Source of the DNA: Sesbania bispinosa
Taxonomy: Eukaryota; Streptophyta; Magnoliopsida; Fabales; Fabaceae
Length of the DNA stretch: 64,000 nucleotides
Direction of reading: 5' to 3'
NCBI GenBank assembly: GCA_026901365.1
Contig: QLOH01000048.1
Location: forward strand, 2,480,001-2,544,000
A program made the position numbers and the translations under genes. The notes beneath the pieces were generated by a model. It saw only the letters and a program-made list of their open reading frames with translations, made no database searches and was not told where the DNA came from. Below, in pieces: positions 45,969 to 55,309 of this stretch (its first letter is position 1; each line of letters begins with the position of its first letter).

Positions 45969-46332
45969 CAGCCCACAATCTCCACATGTAACTGCACAAT
46001 GACAAGTAAATTTGTAACAACCAACAAGGATTAAAGTTACATAATTCAACCATCAATTGGCCGCCCCTTAGGAGAAACATAACGGCTCCAATATTGAATT
46101 GTGGTTTCTTCATTCAATGTATAACCGCTGCATTGCAATGCTTGTCTCCCCCCTTAAATTTGTAACAACTCTCTTCTTGATGGTTGTAATTTCTTTGTCC
46201 CCTTGCATTGATTCAGCTGCAACAATTTTTTTGTAACTGTCCTGACAAAATAAGTCATCCAAATAACTCCAAGTTGGCCACCCACATGTAGCTTCTTGTA
46301 TAGCCTTCTTATGCCTGGTTGGATTCACATCA

Positions 46333-46385
46333 GCACTACTCCTAGAACTGCTTCCTCTTACTATCTTAGTGCGTGCCATCTGCAA
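46333..46385 (-). pseudogene. N-terminal codons of the Athila-like third ORF
   Basis: The frame opens at Met 46385 or the second Met at 46379 (MARTKIVRGSSSRSSA) and runs straight into the LTR of the compact element at 46332. The frame on the far side of that element (39799 leftward) is in phase through the duplicated GCACT, so the two pieces belong to one ORF broken by insertion. Confidence 0.72.
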
Positions 46386-47112
46386 TATTAGTTACCAAAA
46401 ATTATTTATGCAACAAAATGGATTATTTAAAATAATTGATTAAATGGCCAATTTAAATCAACAATTAAAATAATTTTTCAAATAATTATTTGCACAAATT
46501 TTTGAGTTTAAAATTACCTCCTTATTAACTAATTAATTTATTAAGAACATGCAAAAATGATCAGTTAAAGCAAGCCCTAATTAATTATGTAACAATAAGA
46601 AGTAGGTAACAAATATTAATGCTTAAAAAATCATGTTTAATAGCAAACATGCATAAAAATTAAATAATTTGCAATAATTCATTGAGCATTTAAAAAGAAT
46701 GAACTACCACCTAATATCTCCTAAATAAGTCCTGGCAGCATGCATTCTAGACTTAAGGCTTTCTAAACAAATATTTCTATCCTAAAATGTCCTAAAAGCC
46801 TAAGTCTCTATCCTAAGATTTCTAGAAAAATAAGGACTCAAATAAGAATTCTGATCGGTCAAAACTTTTAAAATACTAAAAAAAAAAAATACCTAGTATA
46901 GCTTCAGAAATGGTAAAAGCAAGGGTATGTGGGCAGAAACAACAAAAATGGCAGTTAGAATCTCATAGAATTGGAAAGGGATTTTGAAATTTGAAAAATT
47001 TCGAATCCCCCTCCGTTAAAATAGGCTCAGCGCGCTCGTGCGCTACACCTGCGCTTAGCGTGGGTGCAACGCGTGTCTTCAGTGGAAGATGAAGTGTTGC
47101 GCATATGCTGCA
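46386..47112 (-). other. non-coding interior between protease and third ORF of the Athila-like element
   Basis: AT-rich sequence. At 47020-47185 is a cluster of imperfect palindromes with GCGCTTAGCG / TGCGCTTGGCGCA / ATGCTTAGCGTAT cores. There is no RT, RNase H or integrase motif, although pol would normally lie here. Confidence 0.6.
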
Positions 47113-47384
47113 CTATGCGCTTGGCGCATATGCAGCGCGCGTGCGCTTTATTATATGCTTAGCGTATTTAAAGCGCACATGCCCAGTTTTTATTTTCTTT
47201 TTGCTGTTTTCATCCATTTTACCTTTTCTATACCCTTTTCCTAATCTACACAGGTAGAGACTCAATAATAAAAATAAAAAAAAATAACTAAACAAATTAA
47301 AAATAATAAAAAAAATACTGGGTTGCCTCCCAGGAAGAGCTTGTTTAACGTCTCTTAGCTCGACGCCTGGTTCTTTTTGTATTT

Positions 47385-48683
47385 TCATGGTGGCCTCAAT
47401 TGGAGGATGATGGTTGATTCTGTGCCACTTCTTCCTGTGAATTCCCATCCTCTAATCCATTTATTCCCTGTTTCTGCTTCTCTGCCTTCTTCCTCAGTAG
47501 CTGAAGATGTTCTTTTCCTCTTCTTGAACTTCCAACCATATTCTGGCTGCTTCACTCTCATTCTTGGTTTCCTCAGAAATTTGGAAACCCTCCTTTTTCT
47601 CTTGATATCTTGATCTTCTACCAAGATCCTCTTTTTCTTGTTCTCTTGCAGCCTTGCTTGGAATTGAAAGATCCCATCAGTAGGATCTCCTTCACTTTGA
47701 AGAGGTTGTAGAATCTTGGGGCTTCCCTTATTAATATGAAAGGTGATCCTTTCATCCTTCGAACGCACTTGGTACTCCCCTTTGTCAATGTCTACAATCA
47801 GCTTGGCAGACTTCATAAAAGGTCTTCCCAAAATGAGGGGGACATCAGCGTCCACTTCTTCTGTCTCAGTGATGATGAAATCTACTGCATACATAAACTT
47901 ATCTACTCTGACCGACTATTCTTCTATAATCCCATAAGGGCTTTGAGTAGACTTGTTTGCGAACAGTAGTTCTACATTAGCAGGCTTAACCTTCACATCA
48001 CTCAGCTTGTTAAAATACGTAAGCGGCATCAAATTGATGCTCGCTCCAAGATCAAGTAAAGCATGAGTGGTAGGTAAATTCTTAATATTTATTGGGATAG
48101 TGAACTTACCTGGGTCAAGCGCTTTTTCTGTGATAACAACCTCATTGGGTACTATCTCTTTTTCTTCATCATAAGTCACTGTCTCTTGACTTTCCTCTAT
48201 CTCACATGGTTCATGGACTTTTTCTTCTTGGGATGACTGCCTTTCTTGAATATGTTCCTCATCTTCTTCACCTTCTTCTAATTGATTGTCATCAGTAACA
48301 ATCAAATGACACTGTTCCTTGGGGTTGGTAAGAGTATGCGCTGAAAAGTGGCTCTTTTTGAATTCTCCCATGTCTTGTGCTATCTGGCCCACTTGCTGTT
48401 CCAATGCCTTGATTGATGCATCATTGTTCTTTTTGTACCCTTCAAAACCTGATATGAGTGCATCTATCTTTTCTTCCAACCTTGAGATCTTGTCATTTAC
48501 AGAAGGTTGTTGCTGCTGATAAGGAGCTTGCCTATTTCCACCATTCTGACCCCATCCGGAATTGGCTTGGTTGTTCCTCCATCCTTGATTGTAGTAATTA
48601 TTGTTGTTGTTGGAGAAACTTCCTTGCCCTCTTTGATTTCCCATGAAATTGACTTGTTCAGTTGTGTCTCTTGAGTAGAACAC
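47385..48683 (-). pseudogene. pro: gag C-terminus and protease of the Athila-like element
   Basis: From 48683 leftward the frame starts with an Asn/Gln/Gly-rich nucleocapsid-like tail, a coiled-coil-prone SRLEEKIDALISGFEGYKK, and an acidic region (QLEEGEEDEEHIQERQ). Protease follows with THALLDLGASINLMPLTYF; DLGA at the active-site position is usual in Athila. A stop at about 47914 cuts the domain, but the next open stretch (47894-47385) continues with ADVPLILGRPFMKSAKLIVD, the closing ILGRPF motif. After that comes a basic tail. The segment RDVKQALPGRQPS at 47320-47375 resembles the end of gag-pro in related elements. Confidence 0.8.
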
Positions 48684-49609
48684 TGACCATTGGCATGGTC
48701 TCCTCCACAGAAGTCATAGTTTATTGGTTGGGTCTGAATTGGTTGAGCATGGATGGCCTTTAATTGCTGAGGGAGTGCTTCCAAAGATTTTGTTAGTGCC
48801 TCTATTTGCCTTTTGAATAATTTCTGTTCAGCTAGAAGGGCATCAATAGTGTTGAGCTCTGGCATTCCCTTTGCTTGCATTTGTACTGGCTGCCTTCCAT
48901 GTTGAGCCTGTTGGTCAGTATGAGCCATGTTCTCAATGATCATCATAACCCTTTCTAGTTCCACGGATAAGATAGTCCCTCCTGCTGAAGCATCAATGAA
49001 GGATTTGGAATCTGGTCTGAGTCCATTGCAGAATATATTCAATTGGGCAATGTCATCGTAACCATGATTCGGGCATTTTCTCAGCAGGGTCTTATATCTC
49101 TCCCAGGCTTCACAGAGTGGTTCATTTGTTCCTTGCATGAAAGTGGAGATTCCTGCCTTTGCTTGGATATGCTTTCCTGCTGGAAAAATTCTGTTTAAGA
49201 ATTTTTCCTCCACGATCCCCCAAGTATGTAAGCTTTGATTTGGATGAGACTTCAACCATTCTTTTGCTTTACCTATCAAAGAGAAAGGAAAAAGACGTAA
49301 GTAAATGGATTCTAAGTCTACCGATTCAAATCCCATAGTGCCTATCAATTCATAAAAAGTAGAAAGATGATTATGTGGATCCTCATGATCCAATCCTACG
49401 AATTGATTTGCGGTTATGAGGTTGAGATGAGCAGCTTTCAACTCCAAGGTCTTTACAGTTGTGGGTAGCACAATGCTGGAGTGATAGCGAGGGCCTTGAT
49501 TTCTGACATAGTCTCCCAAAGTCCTTCTTTGTTGAACTCCTGCCATATCTTGTGGCTTGTCTGTTACTATCCTCCTTCTTCTTTGGCTTTTTTTCCTCCT
49601 GGTTGTCAT
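48497..49609 (-). pseudogene. gag: gag of the Athila-like element
   Basis: I take Met 49609 (MTTRRKKSQRRRR) as the likely start; the open frame extends further upstream into AT-rich leader but without family pattern. The capsid region shows QFVGLDHEDPHNHLSTFYEL, RLFPFSLIGKAKEWLKSHP, FLNRIFPAG and KCPNHGYDDIAQLNIFCNGL, the Athila-type gag core. The nucleocapsid knuckle at 48680-48718 reads YDFCGGDHANGQC; the first Cys of the usual CDxC is replaced by Tyr. The frame shifts just after it (about 48660-48680), and the remainder continues in the frame listed as gag C-terminus and protease. Confidence 0.85.
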
Positions 49610-49892
49610 CTCGATCTCTGGATCAAAAACTAGTTGTTTTGGAGACACCTGGCTTCTTAAAAGCATAAACAAGAAGCTAAAAGGGAAGATTAAATAACAG
49701 ATAAATATTATATATATATATATATATTTTATAAATAAATAAAAAGAAAAGAAAATAAAAAGGAAAATAAATAAAATATGGAAAAAAATAATTACCAAAA
49801 ATAAAAAGAAAGAAAAATAAAAGAAATTAAAGAAAAAGTTTTGGAATAATTGAAAATTCAATTGTCTAAAACTTTACAAATTGATACACCGC
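49610..49892 (-). other. leader of the Athila-like element
   Basis: AT-rich untranslated leader between primer site and gag, with an (AT)n tract around 49708-49728. Confidence 0.6.
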
Positions 49893-49910
49893 TCCCCGGC
49901 AACGGCGCCA
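49893..49910 (-). other. primer-binding site (tRNA-Asp) of the Athila-like element
   Basis: The - strand reads TGGCGCCGTTGCCGGGGA, 18 bases complementary to the 3' end of plant tRNA-Asp, six bases from the LTR. A tRNA-Asp primer is characteristic of Athila-type elements. Confidence 0.93.
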
Positions 49911-49916
49911 AAAACT

Positions 49917-51434
49917 TGATGGGTTTCCTGACAAGTTTACCAGTAGTCCAGTAGTTTTAGAGTAAGTGAGTTATCATATCCACAAGGAGCGGTTTTATCT
50001 TGTAGAGTTATAGTAATTGTATTTTCAATAAAACATTTTCGCAAAAAGGTTGGTTTTACGGAATAATAAAATAAACAAAGATAACACGAGATAATAGTAT
50101 TTAGGACTAGGATTTGATTTCGTTTCATCTCCCCCCCTTGTGTACTTGAACTCTTTTTCCCTTATTTATGATCGTACTTGTAATTACCTTAGCATTGTTT
50201 AATTACAATAATTATAAGGCATGCCTGGTAATTATCGTACCCGCAAATTCCCCTATAATATCATAATTAAACGCCAAAAGCTATTCTCTACAGGCATTCA
50301 AAGTGGCATTTGGCGACCCCGAACATTCCCCGTATTTTGCAATCAGCGTTATCGATTTAACCATACTTTCACATAAGGCACCTACGGAGGGGTGTGTCAC
50401 TCACTGAACCTCCGATCGTTAGAATACAATCCTTATGCTACGATATAATTAAATCGAGTACCTTTAGCAATCCGAGAATAAGCTTCATGAACAGCTCCAT
50501 GCTCACCTACCTCTGATACTAGCCGGAGTTCCACATTTTTGTATCCAGAGCACTAGCTTACCAACCCGGCGCACACGCGGAGTTGATGCATTACACACAG
50601 CATAAAGATACCGATAGATTACAAGCATAGAATCATAAATAAATAGAAAGGAGAATTCTTATACACAAGGGGATCGAATCTACTACATCAAATCCTACTA
50701 GAGAGTTTAGCTACTCATGGTAGCCATTACTAACTACTGAGAAATCTGTCACCTTTCTCAATCCTATACTACTCTCTCTCCATATCAGTCTCTGTAACCT
50801 TTGCCAAGGGCCCTATTTATAGAGTTTGGAAAACCTTCAAGGGATCAGGTTGTGATGTCACTGGTGAGTGTTTAATCCAATCAGAGGTTGCCTTTTCATT
50901 AATTGACGTCACTGTTGTGAAACATGACCAATCAGGAGCTTTCCCTTTCATTAATGACGTCATAGCGCACGACTTCATTAATCAGGACACGCGCTCCACG
51001 CGCGCTAAACGCATATGGAGCGTGTGACTCGCTGCAGCTTTCCTTGATTTGTGGATCTAACCTCTTGATTCCTTTATGATCTCATCTGGTTTTCCTTTAT
51101 CCTTTTATCCGAATTATTATTGTATTTATCCGCCTTGGATTTGAATTGAAAAGATTCTTTGCAGGATTCTCTGATTTTCTTTTATTTATTTAATTTCTGA
51201 ATCTGCAATATCCTCTATTCTGATGCTTTTTCCACTCTTGTCCCAAATCTGCTATAATTCTGCATAAAATAGCAAATTTCTATTTAAAATAGCATCATAT
51301 TCAAATTTGTATCAAATAAATACAATTATTATAAATATTAATAAAAAAAGATATTTTGGGGCATAATTTACTATTTTATCCTTGATAAGTGTAATAAAAA
51401 CTATATGAAAATAACACTAATTTTACACTTATCA
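49917..51434 (-). repeat. 5' LTR of the Athila-like element
   Basis: 1518 bp; on the - strand TGATAAGTGTAAAATTAGTG ... GTCAGGAAACCCATCA. It is followed outside by the duplicated GCAGG. It carries a TATA box at 50814-50821 (- strand) and lacks about 48 bp present in the partner LTR. Confidence 0.92.
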
Positions 51435-51439
51435 GCAGG

Positions 51440-51546
51440 ATAAGATTCACCATGGTTTACCACCAAGCCTTCTCAACTCACACAAGAGGAGGGAAATAAA
51501 GCTAAGATTTCATGTCCAATTGGATTGAACTACTTTGATACCATAA
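51440..51546 (-). other. leader fragment of a further Tekay-like element with primer site
   Basis: The - strand reads TGGTATCAAAGT at 51532-51543, an initiator-Met-like primer site three bases from the LTR start at 51547. The rest of this element's interior was either displaced by the Athila-like insertion or lost; what lies left of 19841 does not look like its continuation. Confidence 0.6.
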
Positions 51547-52510
51547 TGTAACGTCCTAATTTTTAGATTTAAGAATAATGCCCGTTGGAGACACTATTCC
51601 CAAATTCAGGAAATCAATTCGTGCCATTACTGATATCGTAACATACACACAATCACATAAACCTGCTTAAGTAGTCCAACGTTTACATAAGCGTAGTCAA
51701 TCGGACAAAATTCACGAGTTACAATTCAAATGTCAACCGGTGAACTAAATCACAACACTTCTATTATCTACTAAAATTAGCCTTTAATTACACATGTACA
51801 AATTCAAAAGCCTCCTAATAGGGCAACGTCAAAAGCCAAGTGACTAATCCTCCATATGAGTCCTCAAGCCATCCGACCATACATCAGGTTCACAAGGTTC
51901 TGCACATCTAAAATGAAATCCACAACGTGTGGTTAGACTTACGTCCCAATGAATGTGATCATACATGCAGTGTGTTGAGTTTCAAAGGATTAAATATATG
52001 AAATTAAAAATATTTTGAGTCTCACTCTCTTAAGTTTTAATGAACAACAAATATAAAATATAAAAGGAATTTATATGATATTATGCTCTCACAGGATGTT
52101 GCACTGTTTCAGATCATATTGTCTGTGTAAAAGATCATCTGAAAGATCAACTTCATCTGAAGAGTGTTTATCATCTGAAGACTTGAAGATCATCTGAAGC
52201 ACTCCTTGCATCTGAAGGCTGAAGGTATCAAGTTTAAGGTTTGACCCGTAAAGACGTTACTATGTATGAAGAACGTTCATCCCAATGGTCTAACCCTTTT
52301 CAGCATAAGAATCAGAGCTGCTTTCTCTCCTCGTTCAAATGTTTAGCATTTTTAAGGAAAGTCTGCAAAGTTGTTGTACCTGCTCAAAAGCATTATGTGC
52401 ATAGACCTGCTGCACCTAAGACTGCTCAAAACCTGTTGGACAGAGTGTGTCTCAACGTCTCCTGAAGCATTTAATGCTATTTGACAACGGGCAACATTTT
52501 TCTCGAAGAC

Positions 52511-52518
52511 TATAAATA
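52511..52518 (+). promoter_or_regulatory. TATA box of the SIRE-like 5' LTR
   Basis: CGAAGACTATAAATATGCCC contains TATAAATA. The same context is at 62163-62170 in the 3' LTR, and the position in mid-LTR suits the element promoter. Confidence 0.7.
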
Positions 52519-52740
52519 TGCCCATGCAGATTGAAGAAAAGAAGTGAATTAAAAGTTATCAAAGAAATCTTACTCTGCGTAAACGTTGCAAAAATACTTT
52601 GATAATTTCTTTACATTTGCTTATTTGCTTATCCTGAGTAAATATCAGTTACTTGTACACTTCTGATAAGTTCAATCTATCATCTGAAGATAGTTGATTT
52701 AACTTTATCTGTTTTTATCTTAAAACAATTTGCGTTACAA

Positions 52741-52947
52741 GCCTGGAGAGGCTTATTGTCTGAAAGAATACTTGGGTTACACTTGGATAAGTGTCTAAGA
52801 TCCTGGAGAGGCTTGGTGAAAGAAACAATACTTGTGGTAGATCCTGAAGAGGCTTGGTGGAAGAAACAATACTTGTGGTAGAGCCTGAAGAAGCTTGGTG
52901 GAAGAAACAATACTTGTGGTAGAGCCTGAAGAGGCTTGATAGAAAAG
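52741..52947 (+). repeat. 41-bp tandem repeats in the SIRE-like 5' LTR
   Basis: About five units of GAGCCTGAAGAGGCTTGGTG followed by GAAGAAACAATACTTGTGGTA, the first and last diverged. The equivalent array in the 3' LTR is at 62393-62605. Confidence 0.88.
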
Positions 52948-53331
52948 AATACTTGTAATCTTGCAAGATTAGTGGAAATCCAGTGGTGGTTTGCCTTGGG
53001 ACTGGACGTAGCTCACAAGTGGTAGTGAGTGAACAAGGATAAATTCTTGGCTGAGTTTTCTTTCCCTCAAACTCTTTCAATTCAATTTTTAAACTAACAA
53101 AGGGGTTTTGAAAAGTTTTCAAGAGCAAAAATCTTAACATCAAACAAAACTATTTATCAAAACTGTCTTTGTGTCTGAACCAAGGTTCAGAAGGTAGTAA
53201 CTAACTTTAGATGATCTTTCATCATCTGAAGTTTTTACAGAAACTTTTTAAAGTATTTTCTAAAATCAAAAGGTTTCCATTGAAACACTATTCAACCCCC
53301 TTCTAGTGTTTCCCTGTTTTTTTCTTACAGT

Positions 53332-53343
53332 TGGTACTAGAGC
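53332..53343 (+). other. primer-binding site of the SIRE-like element
   Basis: TGGTACTAGAGC lies two bases after the LTR. It matches the initiator Met primer site TGGTATCAGAGC at 10 of 12 positions. Confidence 0.75.
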
Positions 53344-53389
53344 TTATCCTCGGGGTTAACACCTAATTAGTGTGGAGGACAGAGATCCA

Positions 53390-54537
53390 ATGGAAACTTC
53401 TACCAGCAACTGACAGTTTATCACCGAAGGAGCCTCCGTCATGAGACCCCTAACATTCAATGGAGTGGATTACCACTATTGGAGGGATCGTATGAAGTTG
53501 TTTATTGAAAGGAACAACATTGATGTCTGGGATGTGGTTACTGATGGAGACTACGTGCCCATGCATGCTGGAGTGCCCATACCTAAGGCTGAATGGACCT
53601 TGGAGCAGAAGGCTCGAGTTCAATTAAATTCCAAGGCCAAACTCTATCTGATATGTTCCTTGAACAAGTCAGAATATGAGAAGGTTCATGGTTGTTCATC
53701 TGCCAAGGAGATCTGGGATACGCTTGCAGCAGCCTATGAAGGGACAGAGACTGTGAAGCAATCCAAGATCAACATGCTTGTACATCAGTATGAGATGTTT
53801 AAGATGGAAGAATCTAAAACTATAGACCAAATGTTTGGGAGGTTTCAGACGATAACCAATGGACTCAGGTCATTGGGAAGAACCTTTGAATCTGGAGATA
53901 ACATTCGAATGATTCTAAGAAGTTTACCAAAGTCCTAGAGACCCAAGGTTACTTCCATTCAAGAAGCCAAAGATTTAAATTCTCTTAGAATGGAGGAACT
54001 ACTGGGCTCTCTCAAAGTCCATGAGCTTGAACTTGGGGAGGATGACACCAAGAAAAATCACTGGCATTGAACTGCAAGGCCAGACAGTCTAGGCATGGTA
54101 GCATGAAAGCCATGCAAGCAGAGGACGCTTCAAAGGGTGATACCGAGTCTGAAGACTGTTCAGAAGATGATGATCTTGCTCTTCTTAGCAAGAAGATTAA
54201 GAAAATGCTACAAAGAAAAGGAAGATACAGAAGATCTCAACCTTCTAATGTCAAATAAGGTAAATCAGGTAAAGAATTTATTATCACTGACAAAATTACC
54301 TGTTTTGAATGCAAACAGCCAAGTCACATGAAGACGGATTGTCCCAAGTTAAGGAAGCCAACCTTTCAGAAGAAGAAGTTTTTCAAGAAAAAGAAAGGAT
54401 TGATGGCTACATGGGAAGACTTGGGTGATTGCACTTCAGAGGAAGAGGACACTTCAAAAGAAGCTAACCTCTGTCTAATGGCAAGTCTACCATCTTCAGA
54501 TAGTTCAGACTCTGAGGTAATTCCTCAAACTTTATAA
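53390..54537 (+). pseudogene. gag: gag of the SIRE-like copia element
   Basis: The start is ATG 53390, but the eighth codon is a stop (TGA). The frame resumes at Met 53441 and is open to 53938: RPLTFNGVDYHYWRDRMKLF, then TLEQKARVQLNSKAKLYLIC and AKEIWDTLAAAYEGTETVKQ, the copia gag (DUF4219/UBN2-type) pattern. After a stop at 53936-53938 the frame continues with VTSIQEAKDLNSLRMEELLG, another stop near 54069, then shifts. The CCHC knuckle CFECKQPSHMKTDC is intact at 54301-54342 and is followed by a Lys-rich then acidic tail to a stop at 54535-54537. Confidence 0.85.
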
Positions 54538-55036
54538 GATCAGTATGATGACCTTGTTGAAAGTAGCAGAGAGTTATTCAATGAGTTCAAGGAACTTTCA
54601 AGAGCTTTTACAGAAGCTGCTTTAGAGAATGAAAATTTACAAAAAGAAAATCTTGCTCTCAAAGAAAAGCTACTTCAGCAAGATCCAAGTAGTTCTGATA
54701 ATCTTGTTAAGGAGAACAAAAAGCTCAAAAACAAGGTTAGAGAATTAACTTTGGATCTAGCCAAGTTTGTCAAAGGAACTAATAATCTGAATAAATTATT
54801 GGGCTCTCAGAGGCATTCCCTTGACAAAAGTGGCTTAGGTTATTCAGACACATCTTCATCTGAATCTTTTATATTTAATATACCCGGTAAAGGACCTAAG
54901 AAAGGTAATGGGAGTTCTAACTGTGGAAAGCCTAGACAAGTTGAGTCTCAGTGCAGAAACAGAAGGAAAATAAGACCCAAAGCTAACAAAAAAGGACCCA
55001 AGAAGGTATGGGTACCTAAGAATTTGATTATTCCTG
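54538..55036 (+). pseudogene. gag-protease linker of the SIRE-like element
   Basis: Charged region with coiled-coil-prone segments (SRELFNEFKELSRAFTEAAL, ENLQKENLALKEKLLQQDPS) and then a Lys/Gly-rich stretch around 54890-55020 (GPKKGNGSSNCGKPRQ). This linker is usual between gag and protease in SIRE-type elements. The frame is broken from gag by the stop at 54535. Confidence 0.65.
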
Positions 55037-55303
55037 TTGCAAATATGTTTAACAGGACAAAAGAAACACCACAAATGGTACCTGGACAGTGGGTGCTCGC
55101 GACACATGACGGGAGAAAGGTGTTTGTTCCAAAGCCTTAGACCCAAGGCAGGTGGAGTGGTCACCTTTGGTGGAAATCAGCAAGGGAAGATCACTGGTAT
55201 TGGGACTGTAGGTATGACTCCTCTATCCCTCATTAAAAATATGCTTCTGGTTGAAGGACTACAACACAATCTTCTAAGCATAAGCCAATTATGTGACAGT
55301 TGA
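55037..55303 (+). pseudogene. pro: copia protease of the SIRE-like element
   Basis: The open stretch reads KKHHKWYLDSGCSRHMTGER, the copia aspartic protease signature with DSG at 55085-55093. It continues VVTFGGNQQGKITGIGTVGM and ends VEGLQHNLLSISQLCDS, the usual boundary before integrase. A stop at 55301-55303 separates it from the pol frame; only this one stop breaks protease from integrase because both are in the same frame (the next Met is 55310). Confidence 0.85.
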
Positions 55304-55309
55304 TATGTT

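Larger units (their letters stand above)
39805..46332 (-). mobile_element. compact non-autonomous gypsy-type LTR element (deletion derivative), nested in the Athila-like third ORF
   Basis: LTRs of about 0.86-0.87 kb (39805-40665; 41710-46332 interrupted) flank a 1.04-kb interior. The target duplication GCACT is perfect (39800-39804, 46333-46337). The intrinsic length is about 2.8 kb. On the - strand LTR ends are TGATGTGAATCCAACC and GATTCAATCA. A primer site with TGGTATCAAAGC lies at 41696-41707 and a polypurine tract at 40666-40680. The interior keeps only a protease scrap and a probable pol 3' tail, so everything between was deleted. Its right LTR holds a probable solo LTR. Confidence 0.88.
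41710..46332 (-). repeat. 5' LTR of the compact gypsy-type element, interrupted
   Basis: The LTR occupies 41710-42220 and 45974-46332. The insertion 42221-45968 and its duplicated CAGCC account for the rest. Intrinsic length is about 870 bp. A run of G (about 41720-41734) is expanded relative to the partner LTR. Confidence 0.88.
19846..51434 (-). mobile_element. Athila-like Ty3-gypsy retrotransposon (gag-pro plus third ORF), split by nested insertions
   Basis: The two LTRs lie at 19846-21409 and 49917-51434 with the same 5-bp target duplication GCAGG outside each (19841-19845, 51435-51439). Reading on the - strand, order is 5' LTR, tRNA-Asp primer site, gag, protease, a gap, a third ORF of the plant envelope-like/transposon-protein type, polypurine tract and 3' LTR. 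Without the three inserted elements the copy is about 9.07 kb. Gag and the DLGASINLMP protease with a tRNA-Asp primer site point to Athila. No RT, RNase H or integrase is seen between protease and the third ORF. Confidence 0.88.
51973..53329 (+). repeat. 5' LTR of the SIRE-like element
   Basis: 1357 bp, TGTTGAGTTTCAAAGGATTA ... CCTGTTTTTTTCTTACA. It contains many CATCTGAAG words (52135-52225), a TATA box at 52511 and a tandem array of a 41-bp unit (52741-52947). It aligns end to end with 61624-62974. Confidence 0.93.

Noticed and set aside
48319..48646. Open frames on the + strand opposite the Athila-like gag-protease
   Set aside because: They are antisense shadows of the recognised gag-protease frame.
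17549..51546. 17549-19060 and 51547-64000 as the two LTRs of one outer element
   Set aside because: They are similar in layout but too different in sequence over the shared segments, and the DNA between them does not look like one interior.
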